Origin: Bacteroidota bacterium
GTDB taxonomy: Bacteria; Bacteroidota; Bacteroidia; 2-12-FULL-35-15
DNA length: 44,619 nucleotides
Reading direction: 5' to 3'
Assembly (NCBI GenBank): GCA_025363555.1
Contig: JANYDQ010000251.1
Location: 1-44,619 of the forward strand
The notes beneath the pieces were generated by a model, which was not told the DNA's origin, did no database searches, and saw nothing but the letters and a program-made list of their open reading frames with translations. Of this stretch, positions 9,706 through 18,472 are shown in pieces. The stretch's first letter is position 1. Every line of letters begins with the position of its first letter. The position numbers and the translations under genes are program-made.

Positions 9706-10749
9706 TTAGTGAGTTACTCCACTCGGAGAAATATAATCTTTTTTAGTTCCCGAAACATTGAGGTTTATTGTTCCATTATAATTGACAATTGTATTTATGC
9801 TCATTGTTTTTACCTGCGGAATTGCTGGCTCTAACCCAATTGGTGAAACACCCTGCAAATAATTGGAACCACCATACGGACCAATATCACTGCCATCTGT
9901 ACCTGTTCCATATCCGGGTGAGGAGGATGAAAGCATATAATTATTTGTTGGGCTAAACTGGTAATTTAAAGTTTGAATGTATTTAAACATTGGGTCATGA
10001 GCTATAAAATTTCCGCTACCACTATTGTTTCCGTAAGCTACTGTATCTTGAGACGTATTAAAAGTAAGGTTATTATAAAACACACATAAAGAGCAACCTA
10101 AAGGAGCTGCGCCATAAAAAATATTATTCGTAATAGTGTCGTTATACACTTGACTGAAAGCATTATTAGAAGAATTATAAAAGAACAAATTATTTGTAAT
10201 TTTTACTGTCGGTTGATTAGAAGCATAAACCATATCTTCTATAATATTACCGGCGATGGTGATATTACTGTTATTATTTATTTGAATGGATGCGCAGATA
10301 TTGTTTGCAAATACCCAATTGGAAGAGCCCATGCCAACGCTACAACTATTAAATTCATTTCTTAAAATAGTTATATTTTGCGGATGAGCGTTATTGCAAT
10401 AAATGGTTCCTGTAATATTTAATCCTTCAACAACACTACCCGAAGCGTTAGAAACAAAAACTAACGAATCGAAAATTACATTATAAACACTTGATACAAG
10501 CGGGTTTTGTTTTTGAGGATTAGCACCTGTACCTATTATAGTTACGCGCTTTTTTAGGGTAACTGTTCCGTAATTAGTGTTGGAACCACTTACATAAATT
10601 GTATCTCCTGCATTTATTGCATCAATAGCGGTTTGTAAGTTGCTATATTGCCCACCTCCATTATTGTTTACACTAATAACAGTTGCTTTTGCGAGCATTG
10701 TAAAGCATACTATTGCAATTACTATAATTGTTGAGAATGTTTTTTTCAT
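9706..10749 (-). CDS. Secreted parallel beta-helix (pectin lyase-fold) protein
   Basis: The product is 347 aa. A signal peptide MKKTFSTIIVIAIVCFTMLAKA is followed by the typical opening of right-handed beta-helix proteins, YSNLQTAIDAINAGDTIYVSG. Repeated rungs follow, rich in N/I/T turns: GLNITGTIYCNN, ITIAGNIIED, VKITNNLFFYN, DTITNNIFYG. No catalytic lyase residues can be identified, so it is likely structural or carbohydrate-binding. It lacks a T9SS C-terminal domain, and the tail SINTIVNYNGTINLNVSGTKKD is unlike a sorting signal. It sits 48 bp upstream of the giant adhesin in the same direction, so the two probably form one operon. The minus-strand leader shows no good TAnnTTTG. Confidence 0.8.
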   Translation of the reverse strand: MKKTFSTIIVIAIVCFTMLAKATVISVNNNGGGQYSNLQTAIDAINAGDTIYVSGSNTNYGTVTLKKRVTIIGTGANPQKQNPLVSSVYNVIFDSLVFVSNASGSVVEGLNITGTIYCNNAHPQNITILRNEFNSCSVGMGSSNWVFANNICASIQINNNSNITIAGNIIEDMVYASNQPTVKITNNLFFYNSSNNAFSQVYNDTITNNIFYGAAPLGCSLCVFYNNLTFNTSQDTVAYGNNSGSGNFIAHDPMFKYIQTLNYQFSPTNNYMLSSSSPGYGTGTDGSDIGPYGGSNYLQGVSPIGLEPAIPQVKTMSINTIVNYNGTINLNVSGTKKDYISPSGVTH

Positions 10750-10855
10750 TTGCTTTTGGTTTTATTATTTTAATTAAGCCGCTAAGCTAAAATAAATAAT
10801 TGAATTGAAGAAATAATTTTTTATGCGCTTCTTGTTAAAATCAGATATTAGAATT

Positions 10856-10863
10856 TATATTTG
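10856..10863 (+). promoter_or_regulatory. -7 element TATATTTG for the ABC ATPase gene
   Basis: This is an exact TAnnTTTG match, 15 bp before the ATG at 10879. The ORF track's TTG start (10861) lies inside it, so it cannot be the translation start. Confidence 0.65.
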
Positions 10864-10878
10864 TACATTCGCACCACG

Positions 10879-11598
10879 ATGCAATCAATTATACATTTAA
10901 AAAATATAGCTAAGGCTTATAAAATAGGAACAGAGGTGATTCATGCCCTGCGTGATGTTTCGTTAGAAATTTCTAAAAACGAATATGTAGCCCTGATGGG
11001 TCCTTCGGGCAGCGGAAAGTCAACCCTGATGAATGTGCTCGGTTGCCTGGATAGCCCCACCAGCGGAGAATATATACTGAATGGAATTTCAGTTGCTCAA
11101 ATGCTGGACAATAAATTAGCAGAAGTGCGAAACAAAGAAATTGGTTTTGTGTTTCAGTCTTTTAATTTATTGCCCCGTTCCACAGCTTTGGATAATGTAA
11201 TGCTTCCTTTGATTTATGCAGGTTATAACAAAGCAGACAGGTTAAAAAGAGGAAAAGAAGTACTGGAGCAGGTAGGTTTGGGAGATAGAATAATGCACAA
11301 ACCAAATGAACTTTCGGGAGGGCAACGACAGCGGGTGGCTATTGCAAGAGCATTGGTAAATCATCCTGCCATTATATTAGCCGATGAGCCAACAGGAAAC
11401 CTGGATTCAAAAACTTCTATAGAAATTATGGCATTGCTGGAAGAAATTCATAAACAGGGAAACACCATTGTGCTGGTAACCCACGAAGAAGACATTGCCC
11501 AACATGCTCACAGGATAGTAAGATTAAAAGACGGGATAGTGGAAAGGGATTATAAAAACGAAACGATTATTTCTGTGAGCAGCAGGCTAGTTCATTAG
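10879..11598 (+). CDS. ABC transporter ATP-binding protein, MacB/LolD-like
   Basis: This is a 239-aa nucleotide-binding subunit that drives a membrane permease by ATP hydrolysis. All motifs are present: Walker [11 protein letters not shown]-loop [11 protein letters not shown], signature [15 protein letters not shown], Walker [14 protein letters not shown] and the switch histidine in LVTHEED. The [18 protein letters not shown] stretch is characteristic of the MacB/LolD (MJ0796-like) group, which acts in lipoprotein release or in mechanotransmission-type efflux. No MacB-type permease is encoded beside it, so its partner must be elsewhere. The start was moved from the tracked TTG to the ATG at 10879 because of the promoter. 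The cobalamin adenosyltransferase gene follows in the same direction. Confidence 0.9.
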   Translation: MQSIIHLKNIAKAYKIGTEVIHALRDVSLEISKNEYVALMGPSGSGKSTLMNVLGCLDSPTSGEYILNGISVAQMLDNKLAEVRNKEIGFVFQSFNLLPRSTALDNVMLPLIYAGYNKADRLKRGKEVLEQVGLGDRIMHKPNELSGGQRQRVAIARALVNHPAIILADEPTGNLDSKTSIEIMALLEEIHKQGNTIVLVTHEEDIAQHAHRIVRLKDGIVERDYKNETIISVSSRLVH

Positions 11599-11649
11599 TT
11601 TACCATTGATTCATTAGTAATGTACGAAACATGCAATTTGAAATTTAAT

Positions 11650-12204
11650 ATGACTTTGAAAATATATACCAAAACAGGCGATAAAGGTGAAACCTCTTTA
11701 ATAGGAGGCACCCGGGTTTCTAAGCACCATATCCGCATTGAAGCCTACGGCACTGTTGATGAGCTGAATTCCCACATTGGTTTAATCCGCGACCAGGATA
11801 TTGACAACCATTCAAAAAAAACATTGATTGAAATCCAGGACAGGTTATTCACCATTGGCGCATCTTTAGCATCAGACCCTGACACATCGAAAATGAAAAT
11901 ACCTGATTTGAAAGAAGAAGATGTTATTTATTTGGAAAACGAAATTGACAAAATGAATGAGGAATTGCCGGAAATGAAATCGTTTGTGTTGCCCGGGGGG
12001 CACACTACTGTTTCTTATTGCCACATTGCCCGCTGTGTTTGCAGGCGGGCAGAACGGTTAACCATTCATCTTTTCGAAATTAGTTTTGTAGCCGATTTGG
12101 TTATTAAATACCTGAATCGATTGAGTGATTATTTATTTGTTCTGTCCCGAAAATTAACCAAAGATTTAAACGCTGAAGAAATTCCGTGGAAACCCCGAAT
12201 GTAA
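11650..12204 (+). CDS. Cob(I)yrinic acid a,c-diamide adenosyltransferase, PduO type
   Basis: This cytosolic enzyme moves the 5'-deoxyadenosyl group of ATP to cob(I)alamin to form adenosylcobalamin. The N-terminal ATP-binding motif KIYTKTGDKGETSLIGG, the central VDELNSHIGLIRD, the FVLPGGHTTVSYCHIARCVCRRAER active-site helix and the C-terminal YLNRLSDYLFVLSR are all canonical. The length from the ATG at 11650 (184 aa) is normal for the family. The tracked start at 11620 would add ten unrelated residues, so I prefer the internal Met, directly before LKIYTKTGD. It lies 51 bp after the ABC ATPase and may be read from that gene's promoter. Confidence 0.88.
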   Translation: MTLKIYTKTGDKGETSLIGGTRVSKHHIRIEAYGTVDELNSHIGLIRDQDIDNHSKKTLIEIQDRLFTIGASLASDPDTSKMKIPDLKEEDVIYLENEIDKMNEELPEMKSFVLPGGHTTVSYCHIARCVCRRAERLTIHLFEISFVADLVIKYLNRLSDYLFVLSRKLTKDLNAEEIPWKPRM

Positions 12205-12273
12205 TTTTTGTTAAAAAATCCACTTCTCACACCCCCTATTTACAATCGAAAAACAAAATATTCCATTTTGCGC

Positions 12274-12303
12274 TTTGATAAGCGAAATTAATTTTTACTT
12301 TTG
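12274..12303 (+). promoter_or_regulatory. Promoter TTTG-N18-TACTTTTG for the DUF2795 gene
   Basis: TTTG at 12274-12277 and TACTTTTG at 12296-12303 match the Bacteroidota -33/-7 consensus with an 18-bp spacer. The ATG follows 45 bp downstream, giving a normal leader. Confidence 0.7.
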
Positions 12304-12348
12304 CAGAAAATTTGAAAAGAATTAAAAATAATCTATAATTATATCACC

Positions 12349-12570
12349 ATGTATTGGACACTTGAATTAGCAAAAAACCTTGAAGACGCGCCCTGGCCAG
12401 CAACCAAAGAAGAATTAATTGACTTTGCGGTACGCTCGGGAGCACCTATGGAAGTTATTGAAAACCTTTCGGAAATTGAAGATGAAGGCGAAGTGTATGA
12501 AACTATTGAAGAGATTTGGCCTGATTACCCCACCAAAGAGGACTTCTTCTTTAATGAAGATGAATATTAA
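12349..12570 (+). CDS. DUF2795 family small acidic protein
   Basis: The product is 73 aa and strongly acidic at the C-terminus (DYPTKEDFFFNEDEY). The middle segment WPATKEELIDFAVRSGAPMEVIENLSEI matches the DUF2795 helical fold, in which a pair of helices follows a WPxTKxELxxxA motif. Small copies of this family are conserved in Bacteroidota but have no settled function. A strong promoter directly upstream and a terminator about 170 bp downstream make it a single-gene unit, possibly with the tiny ORF at 12659. Confidence 0.85.
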   Translation: MYWTLELAKNLEDAPWPATKEELIDFAVRSGAPMEVIENLSEIEDEGEVYETIEEIWPDYPTKEDFFFNEDEY

Positions 12571-12658
12571 TTGTACCCTATTTAATTAATTATAAACAAA
12601 AACTATTGAAGCAACAACAAACACTTTAAACTTTTTCGAAATAAAAGTAGTAGGCTAT

Positions 12659-12715
12659 ATGGAACTATTTATAGATTTGGAAGAAAACAAAATGGCACTA
12701 CTTGCACAGAAATAA
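12659..12715 (+). CDS. Possible 18-aa micro-ORF
   Basis: ATG at 12659 opens MELFIDLEENKMALLAQK. The same frame stays open upstream to about 12599 (reading ...NTLNFFEIKVVGYMELFIDL), which looks more protein-like than random sequence. No other start codon or good ribosome site is visible. It could be a decayed gene tail or noise. Confidence 0.2.
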   Translation: MELFIDLEENKMALLAQK

Positions 12716-12740
12716 TTATTTCATTACAAACGTTAAAACA

Positions 12741-12769
12741 AAAACCCCGGTTTAATCTCCGGGTTTTTT
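12741..12769. terminator. Bidirectional terminator between the DUF2795 and aroA genes
   Basis: AAAACCCCGG and CCGGGTTTTTT form a GC-rich stem with an 8-nt loop and T tracts on both strands. It lies between convergent genes ending at 12570 (+) and 12796 (-). Confidence 0.85.
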
Positions 12770-12795
12770 GTTTTTAGGAAATGCAGGGAATAAAA

Positions 12796-14061
12796 CTATT
12801 CTTCGTTAACGTCTTCAATCACAAACCCAAGATGTTTTAAATCACTCCAGAAGTTACGATACGATTTTTTTACTACGTCCGGTTGCTCAATGGAAATGGA
12901 ATCGAGCACCATTGCCAAAGGGGCAAAAGCCATAGCCATTCGATGGTCATCATAGGTATTAATTAATTTTGGCTGATGCAGTTTTGAAGGCGGAGTAAGT
13001 TTCATACTCGTATCATTTTCAATTTCCACTACCACCCCTAATTTTGTCAGTTCATTCTGTAAAGCAGTTAGCCGGTCTGTTTCTTTAATCCTCAAGTTAT
13101 GCACACCATTAAAAAACCCGGAAATATTCAATGCACATATTACTACTGCACACGTCTGAACCAAATCAGGACAATCGGAGAAATCAAAACCAAAATGTTC
13201 TTCTTTTAAATTTATTTTTGTAAGCCGAATGCCCTCTTCCAGGAATTCCGATTTAATTCCGAAAAATGTAAACATATCTGCCACCATTCCATCTCCCTGC
13301 AAACTCGGGCGTTTCAACCCTTTTATCATAAAATCGGTTTCTTTTGATAACGCTGCAAGAGCATACCAATACGATGCAGAACTCCAGTCTGCTTCTACTT
13401 TGTACTCATAGTTAGCATCACTTTTTTTATAATAATTTTGCTTGCTTACGGAAATAATATTATCCTGCCACATTCCATACACTCTGAATTCCTGCATCAT
13501 TTTCAAGGTCATGTTAATGTAAGGACGCGATGTTACTTCTCCTTTAAATTTAATAACCAGTCCGTTTTGAAACTCCGGAGAAATTAACAGTAATGCAGAA
13601 ATGAACTGGCTGCTTACATTTCCATCCATTTCCACTTCACCTCCTGTTAAATGTTTACCGTTTATTTGAAGCGGGGGAAATCCTTCCTGCTCAAGGTATT
13701 CAATATCTGCACCCAATGCGCGCAATGCTTCCACAAGAATTCCAACAGGGCGTTGCTTCATCCTGTGGTTTCCAGTTAAAATATAGGTTCCGGGTTTGGT
13801 TGCAAAATAGGCGGTTAAAAAACGCATGGTTGTACCTGCTCCACCTACATCATAGGTTATTTCATTTATCGCAGAAGCATTGGCAGCATTCAGTATTTTT
13901 TGGAGTATAACAGTATCCTCTGCGTTAGAAAGATTGGTAATTTCAAACCTGTCTTTGCATAATGCCTGGATAATCAACACGCGATTACTTTCGCTTTTGG
14001 AAGAAGAAAGTGCTACACTTCCTTTCAACGTCTTTGCAGGATGAGAAATACGATACATCAT
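12796..14061 (-). CDS. aroA: 3-phosphoshikimate 1-carboxyvinyltransferase (EPSP synthase)
   Basis: This enzyme joins phosphoenolpyruvate to shikimate-3-phosphate, the sixth step of the shikimate pathway, in the cytosol. Visible signatures are SSSKSESNRVLIIQAL near the N-terminus, GGAGTTMRFLTAYFA, GNVSSQFISALLL, DCPDLVQTCAVVICAL, LRIKETDRLTALQNEL and YDDHRMAMAFAPLAM. At 421 aa it has the normal length. Its start overlaps the 3' end of aroB by 4 bp (ATGA), so the two are translationally coupled. The PEP-site loop reads GGAGTTMRF rather than the GNAGT of E. coli; I cannot decide its glyphosate class from this alone. Confidence 0.95.
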   Translation of the reverse strand: MMYRISHPAKTLKGSVALSSSKSESNRVLIIQALCKDRFEITNLSNAEDTVILQKILNAANASAINEITYDVGGAGTTMRFLTAYFATKPGTYILTGNHRMKQRPVGILVEALRALGADIEYLEQEGFPPLQINGKHLTGGEVEMDGNVSSQFISALLLISPEFQNGLVIKFKGEVTSRPYINMTLKMMQEFRVYGMWQDNIISVSKQNYYKKSDANYEYKVEADWSSASYWYALAALSKETDFMIKGLKRPSLQGDGMVADMFTFFGIKSEFLEEGIRLTKINLKEEHFGFDFSDCPDLVQTCAVVICALNISGFFNGVHNLRIKETDRLTALQNELTKLGVVVEIENDTSMKLTPPSKLHQPKLINTYDDHRMAMAFAPLAMVLDSISIEQPDVVKKSYRNFWSDLKHLGFVIEDVNEE

Positions 14062-15152
14062 TTTTTGAAAAGAATAACCTGGTCTGAATAATATTTTAAT
14101 GAATCACTAATTAAATCTGCTGTTGCCGTTTTGTTTATTTCGCATTTCCCGATGCCTGATAACAAAGAAAAGTTAATAGCCCCGTTGGCGTTTTTTTTAT
14201 CGTGCGTCATCAATTCGATTAATCTGTGATGATAAATGGGTTCAATAGTTAAGGGTTTAAAAGTACTCAAAATAAAATTTGTAATCTCCTTTAATTCGGT
14301 ATCTTTTAATTTGCAAACTTTAGTGGAAAGGTACGATTCGCAAACCATCCCGATTGCCACTGCTTCTCCATGAAGTAGTGGTTTCATACTGCTTTCTTCC
14401 AGAAAAAAAGTTTCCAGTGCATGCCCTACTGTATGTCCGAAATTCAATATCTTTCTCCATCCCTTTTCTTTTGGGTCCTGAATTACCACTTCATTTTTTA
14501 TTTTTATCGAATCAACGATACATTTTTTCAACATATCCAAATCACCTGCTTTGCACTTCTTTATTTTTTTCCAGTATTTTACATCAGCAATTAATCCGTG
14601 CTTTATTATCTCCGCCATTCCAGCTGTAACCTGTCGTGAATCAAGAGTTGATAAAAAATCAGTACTTACAAAAACAGCCAGGGGATTACTATATACCCCT
14701 ATTTCATTTTTCAGATTATTCGCATTTATCCCTGTTTTTCCTCCAACAGAAGCATCTACCTGGGAGAGTAAAGTAGTAGGGATATTTATAAAAGGGATTC
14801 CCCTTTTAAATGTTGATGCCACAAAACCGCCCAAATCACTAATCACACCACCGCCAAAATTTACAAATAGTGAGTTTTTATCAGCCCCGTAATCACTTAA
14901 TGTACCCCAGATTTGTGCACATATTTCAATCGTTTTGTTTTTTTCACCACTCTCTATTTCTATTATTTCGGCATCTTTAAATGGAAGAACCTTTGTTACC
15001 AAATTCGGATAACAATACTTAAACGAATTTTCATCCACTAAAATAAATAACTTGGAGTATCCCTTGCTGTTGGTTTTCAGAAATCGAATAATATCCTTAA
15101 AACTATTTTTCGAAACAAAAACGGAGTAATTTGTTGATTTAATTTCAGTCAT
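14058..15152 (-). CDS. aroB: 3-dehydroquinate synthase
   Basis: This NAD- and metal-dependent enzyme turns DAHP into 3-dehydroquinate, the second shikimate step. The family motifs are all present: the NAD-site FGGGVISDLGGFVASTFKRG, the substrate motif PTTLLSQVDASVGGKTGIN, and the metal ligands within LNFGHTVGHALET and LLHGEAVAIGM. The length of 364 aa is usual. It is the first gene of an aroB-aroA operon driven by TACATTTG at 15172-15179. The arrangement is compact and no regulator is nearby. The start ATG gives MTEIKSTNYSVFV, which aligns well with the beta-strand that opens the family fold. Confidence 0.95.
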   Translation of the reverse strand: MTEIKSTNYSVFVSKNSFKDIIRFLKTNSKGYSKLFILVDENSFKYCYPNLVTKVLPFKDAEIIEIESGEKNKTIEICAQIWGTLSDYGADKNSLFVNFGGGVISDLGGFVASTFKRGIPFINIPTTLLSQVDASVGGKTGINANNLKNEIGVYSNPLAVFVSTDFLSTLDSRQVTAGMAEIIKHGLIADVKYWKKIKKCKAGDLDMLKKCIVDSIKIKNEVVIQDPKEKGWRKILNFGHTVGHALETFFLEESSMKPLLHGEAVAIGMVCESYLSTKVCKLKDTELKEITNFILSTFKPLTIEPIYHHRLIELMTHDKKNANGAINFSLLSGIGKCEINKTATADLISDSLKYYSDQVILFKK

Positions 15153-15171
15153 AATTTTTATTCTGATGAAG

Positions 15172-15179
15172 CAAATGTA
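15172..15179 (-). promoter_or_regulatory. -7 element TACATTTG of the aroB-aroA operon
   Basis: This is an exact TAnnTTTG match on the minus strand, 19 bp before the aroB ATG. No clear -33 TTTG is seen at the usual distance. Confidence 0.6.
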
Positions 15180-15227
15180 ACAAAAATACTATTGGAATTA
15201 TATTCTTATGCAGGAATTGCTTTTTGC

Positions 15228-15235
15228 TATATTTG
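15228..15235 (+). promoter_or_regulatory. -7 element TATATTTG of the proline dehydrogenase gene
   Basis: This is an exact TAnnTTTG followed by CAAC, 23 bp before the ATG at 15259. It is divergent from the aroB promoter; the two -7 elements are about 50 bp apart. Confidence 0.65.
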
Positions 15236-15258
15236 CAACTATTTAAAAAAGAATAAAA

Positions 15259-16428
15259 ATGCTATCCTTTAACAATACAAAAATATCCTTTTCAGGAAAA
15301 ACAAATAAAGATTTAAAACGGTCGTACTGGCTTTTTAAACTGATAGGTTACAATTGGTTTGTAAGTCTCGGAAAAGTACTTACCACCATAACTCTCCAAT
15401 TACATCTGCCCATAAAGGGAATAATAAAAGCAACTGTGTTCAAACAGTTTTGCGGTGGCGAAAATATTAAGGAATGTGATGCAACCATTCGTGATTTAGG
15501 CAATTTTAATATCGGAACCATTCTGGATTATTCGGTAGAGGGAAAAGAATCGGAAAACGATTTGGATGCCTGTGAAACCGAAACGATTGCGACTATTACA
15601 AGGGCAAAGGCAGACACACATATTCCATTTTGTGTATTTAAAATTACCGGACTGGCGAGAATGGAAATATTAGAAAAAGTTTCTGCAAGAAAAGAACTCA
15701 CCAGGCAAGAGCAAAAAGAATATGCCAGGGTCTCTCACCGGGTAGGAAACATCTGCAAAGCAGCGCATGATGCCGGAATTCCCGTATTTATAGATGCGGA
15801 ACACAGTTGGGTTCAAGATGCAATTGACGAATTGGCGAATCAAATGATGCAGCTTTTTAACCTTGTGAAACCAATTGTGTATAATACATTTCAGCTTTAC
15901 CGCAAAGACAGACTGGCTTATTTAAAACATTCTTTTGAGTTGTCGGTAAAGGGAAATTATTACCTGGGAGCAAAATTAGTTCGCGGGGCATATATGGAAA
16001 AGGAAAGGGCAAGGGCGATAGAAAAGGGTTATCCATCTCCTATACATGACACCAAAGAAGATACCGATGTGGATTACAACAAAGCGCTGTCTTTTTGTGC
16101 GGAACATATTGAGCGAATAGCAATTTGTGCCGGAACGCATAACGAAGACTCTTCCATGATGTTAGTAGAATTGATGCGCAAAAATAAAATTGATTCTGCA
16201 AACAAACATATTTATTTTTCGCAATTACTTGGAATGAGTGATCATATCAGTTTCAATTTAGCAGAAGCAGGCTACAATGTTGCCAAGTATGTTCCTTATG
16301 GTCCTGTGAGGGAAGTGGTGCCCTATCTTATACGCAGAGCACAGGAAAACACTTCTGTGAAAGGGCAAACCGGGAGAGAGTTGAGTTTGATTATGAAAGA
16401 AACAGAAAGGAGAAAGAGCTCCGAATAA
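15259..16428 (+). CDS. Proline dehydrogenase (FAD-dependent, monofunctional)
   Basis: The enzyme oxidises L-proline to pyrroline-5-carboxylate with FAD and passes electrons to the membrane quinone pool. It is 389 aa, the usual length for Bacteroidota monofunctional PRODH. The beta/alpha-barrel and FAD/substrate motifs are visible: FCVFKITGLARMEIL, VFIDAEHSWVQDAIDELA, KLVRGAYMEKER, CAGTHNEDS and the C-terminal YVPYGPVREVVPYLIRRAQEN, whose tandem arginines bind the proline carboxylate. The gene is transcribed alone, divergently from aroBA. The pyrroline-5-carboxylate dehydrogenase gene is not in this window. Confidence 0.92.
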   Translation: MLSFNNTKISFSGKTNKDLKRSYWLFKLIGYNWFVSLGKVLTTITLQLHLPIKGIIKATVFKQFCGGENIKECDATIRDLGNFNIGTILDYSVEGKESENDLDACETETIATITRAKADTHIPFCVFKITGLARMEILEKVSARKELTRQEQKEYARVSHRVGNICKAAHDAGIPVFIDAEHSWVQDAIDELANQMMQLFNLVKPIVYNTFQLYRKDRLAYLKHSFELSVKGNYYLGAKLVRGAYMEKERARAIEKGYPSPIHDTKEDTDVDYNKALSFCAEHIERIAICAGTHNEDSSMMLVELMRKNKIDSANKHIYFSQLLGMSDHISFNLAEAGYNVAKYVPYGPVREVVPYLIRRAQENTSVKGQTGRELSLIMKETERRKSSE

Positions 16429-16481
16429 CACCATTTAATCACAAAATTCCCTAAAAAAACTTCCTGTATCAGTATATATTT

Positions 16482-16509
16482 TACTTTTGCGTTTAACCAA
16501 ATGGTTAAA
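16482..16509 (+). promoter_or_regulatory. Efflux-operon promoter TACTTTTG with overlapping TetR operator palindrome
   Basis: TACTTTTG at 16482-16489 is a consensus -7 element. Three bases on, TTTAACCAaaTGGTTAAA (16492-16509) is an 18-bp palindrome with perfect 8-bp arms, sitting where transcription should begin. A second, shifted symmetry (ATGGTTAAACCAT) overlaps its right half. Size, symmetry and place fit a TetR dimer blocking its own promoter. Confidence 0.75.
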
Positions 16510-16521
16510 CCATTGAATTAA

Positions 16522-17133
16522 ATGAAACAGTTAAAAGACATTTCCACCGAAGAAAAGATTCTGGATGCGGCCAAAACGGAATTTATGAAACACGGGCTAT
16601 ATGGTGCCCGAATGCAGGACATTGCGGACTCCGCCAAAATAAACAAAGCATTACTGCATTACTATTTCAGGAGCAAAGAAAAATTATTTGATAAGATTTT
16701 TGAAGGGGCACTTTCGAAATTTTTTGAGGTAATGGATGTTTTTGCTAATAATACCCTCCCGATAAAAAAAAGATTGTTTCTATACACAGAAAATACAATA
16801 GATTTTTATTCCGAATATCCTCAAATGTCTATGTTTATTATTAAGGAGATTGGGAACAATCCTGAAATGTTGCGTGAAAAAATTCAGGCAGCCAAAAAAA
16901 ATAAAACCATGAGAATGATTCAGGTATTGGAAGAAGGAATGAAAAGCGGAGAAATAAAAAAAACAGATGCAGTACTATTTCTGATAAATCTGCAGTCGCT
17001 TTGCTCTTATCCTTTTCTAGCTGCTCCAATGTTTAAACATTCTTTAAAAGCACACGGAAAGGACTGGGATAAAGATTTCAATAACGATAAATTAAAAAAA
17101 TCAATAAAAACATTTATTGAAAATACGTTATAA
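16522..17133 (+). CDS. TetR/AcrR family transcriptional regulator
   Basis: This 203-aa repressor is the first gene of the efflux operon. The N-terminal helix-turn-helix is clear: EKILDAAKTEFMKHGLYGARMQDIADSAKINKALLHYYFRSKEKLFDKIF (about residues 10-60). The remaining helical domain, as usual in TetR proteins, should bind an unknown ligand and form the dimer. It begins 12 bp past the palindromic operator, so autoregulation and control of the three downstream transport genes are the natural reading. The ATG at 16522 is the only good start. The ligand cannot be predicted. Confidence 0.92.
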   Translation: MKQLKDISTEEKILDAAKTEFMKHGLYGARMQDIADSAKINKALLHYYFRSKEKLFDKIFEGALSKFFEVMDVFANNTLPIKKRLFLYTENTIDFYSEYPQMSMFIIKEIGNNPEMLREKIQAAKKNKTMRMIQVLEEGMKSGEIKKTDAVLFLINLQSLCSYPFLAAPMFKHSLKAHGKDWDKDFNNDKLKKSIKTFIENTL

Positions 17134-17210
17134 ATAAAATGAATTCGTTTTCCACTTATCGCTTTTACCACTGTAACTTGAAAAAATCCAAACCAAACGA
17201 ATATTATAAA

Positions 17211-18458
17211 ATGAAACGAATAACATTATTATTATTACTCTTAACAAGTATTTGCGCTGCGCAGAAAGAAACACTATCACTCGACTCCTGCATACAAATG
17301 ACAAAACGAAATTACCCGCTGATCAAACAGAATAATTTGATTTCAGAAAACGAAAAGAACTCCATAAGCGCGGATAATAAAAACTGGTTGCCAAAACTAT
17401 CCTTTATATCAAAAGCCACTTATCAATCTGAAGTAATTTCATTCCAGGGAATAACATTCCCTAATGATAGTTATCTGACGGCTTTAGATTTGGAACAAAC
17501 ACTTTTTGATACGGGGCAAACCAAACAACAAAAAGAGGCAGACAGGTTAATCAACGAAAATGAACTTCAAAAAAATCAAGTAGAATTATACAAATTGATT
17601 GACCGCGTAAATCAGTTATACAGTTCCATTTTACTGACAAGGGAAAATATTAAAACCCTTTCTTTATACCATGATGATATCGGCAACAAGAAAACCAATC
17701 TTGCTTCGTCTGTAAAAAACGGGCTGACTTTACAAAGTAACCTGGATGAACTGGAAGCGGAAGAATTAAAAACAGAACAATCGATAGCAGAGTCTAAAGA
17801 TAATATAGTGGCTTTGTACCAGTCGCTGGGTATGTATATTAATAAAACGATTACCGATAGTACTTCCCTTTTTACCGAACCTATTTTAAGAACATCGGCA
17901 GGAGATGAAATCAATCGGCCGGAATTGAAATTATTTGAAACACAAAAATTAATGCTCGATACTAAGCATAAATTGAATAACAGAATTGCTTTGCCCAGGT
18001 TGTCTGTAAGTGCCGAGGGTGCTTATGGCAGGCCCGGTCCGAATTTCTTAAACCAGGACTTGAGATTTTTCGGACAAGCCTCTGTTAATTTAAAATGGAA
18101 CATTGGTAATTTATACACGTTGAAAAATGAAAAACAAAATATTACTATCAGCAAAAAAATGGTGGATGTGCAAAAAGAAGTTTTTGAGTTCAATACAAAA
18201 AATACAATGGCAACTCAATCGGCACAAATTAATTCTCTGAAAGACATAATTGAAAAAGACAAACAAATAATTGAAAAACGACATAGTATTACAAAAGTAT
18301 CTTCTAGTCAATTAGAAAACGGCACAATAACCACCACAGATTATTTAACGCAACTGAATGCTGAAATGCAGGCGGTACTAAATCAAAAAGTGCACGAAAT
18401 TAAACTGATGAATGCGATTACTAATTATAACACAACCAAAGGAATCATTAATTTTTAA
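17211..18458 (+). CDS. TolC-like outer-membrane efflux channel
   Basis: This outer-membrane factor would make the exit duct of a tripartite pump. From the ATG at 17211 a signal peptide MKRITLLLLLLTSICAAQ precedes two alpha-helical hairpin halves typical of TolC/NodT proteins, with heptad-rich segments such as LDELEAEELKTEQSIAESK and SISKKMVDVQKEVFEFN. The repeated strands begin LSLDSCIQMTKRNYPLIKQNN and LPRLSVSAEGAYG. The tracked start at 17139 adds 24 residues before the signal peptide and is rejected. It lies 77 bp after the TetR gene and 14 bp before the HlyD gene. Length (415 aa) is slightly short but normal for Bacteroidota OMFs. Confidence 0.88.
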   Translation: MKRITLLLLLLTSICAAQKETLSLDSCIQMTKRNYPLIKQNNLISENEKNSISADNKNWLPKLSFISKATYQSEVISFQGITFPNDSYLTALDLEQTLFDTGQTKQQKEADRLINENELQKNQVELYKLIDRVNQLYSSILLTRENIKTLSLYHDDIGNKKTNLASSVKNGLTLQSNLDELEAEELKTEQSIAESKDNIVALYQSLGMYINKTITDSTSLFTEPILRTSAGDEINRPELKLFETQKLMLDTKHKLNNRIALPRLSVSAEGAYGRPGPNFLNQDLRFFGQASVNLKWNIGNLYTLKNEKQNITISKKMVDVQKEVFEFNTKNTMATQSAQINSLKDIIEKDKQIIEKRHSITKVSSSQLENGTITTTDYLTQLNAEMQAVLNQKVHEIKLMNAITNYNTTKGIINF

Positions 18459-18472
18459 ACATAAATTTTATA

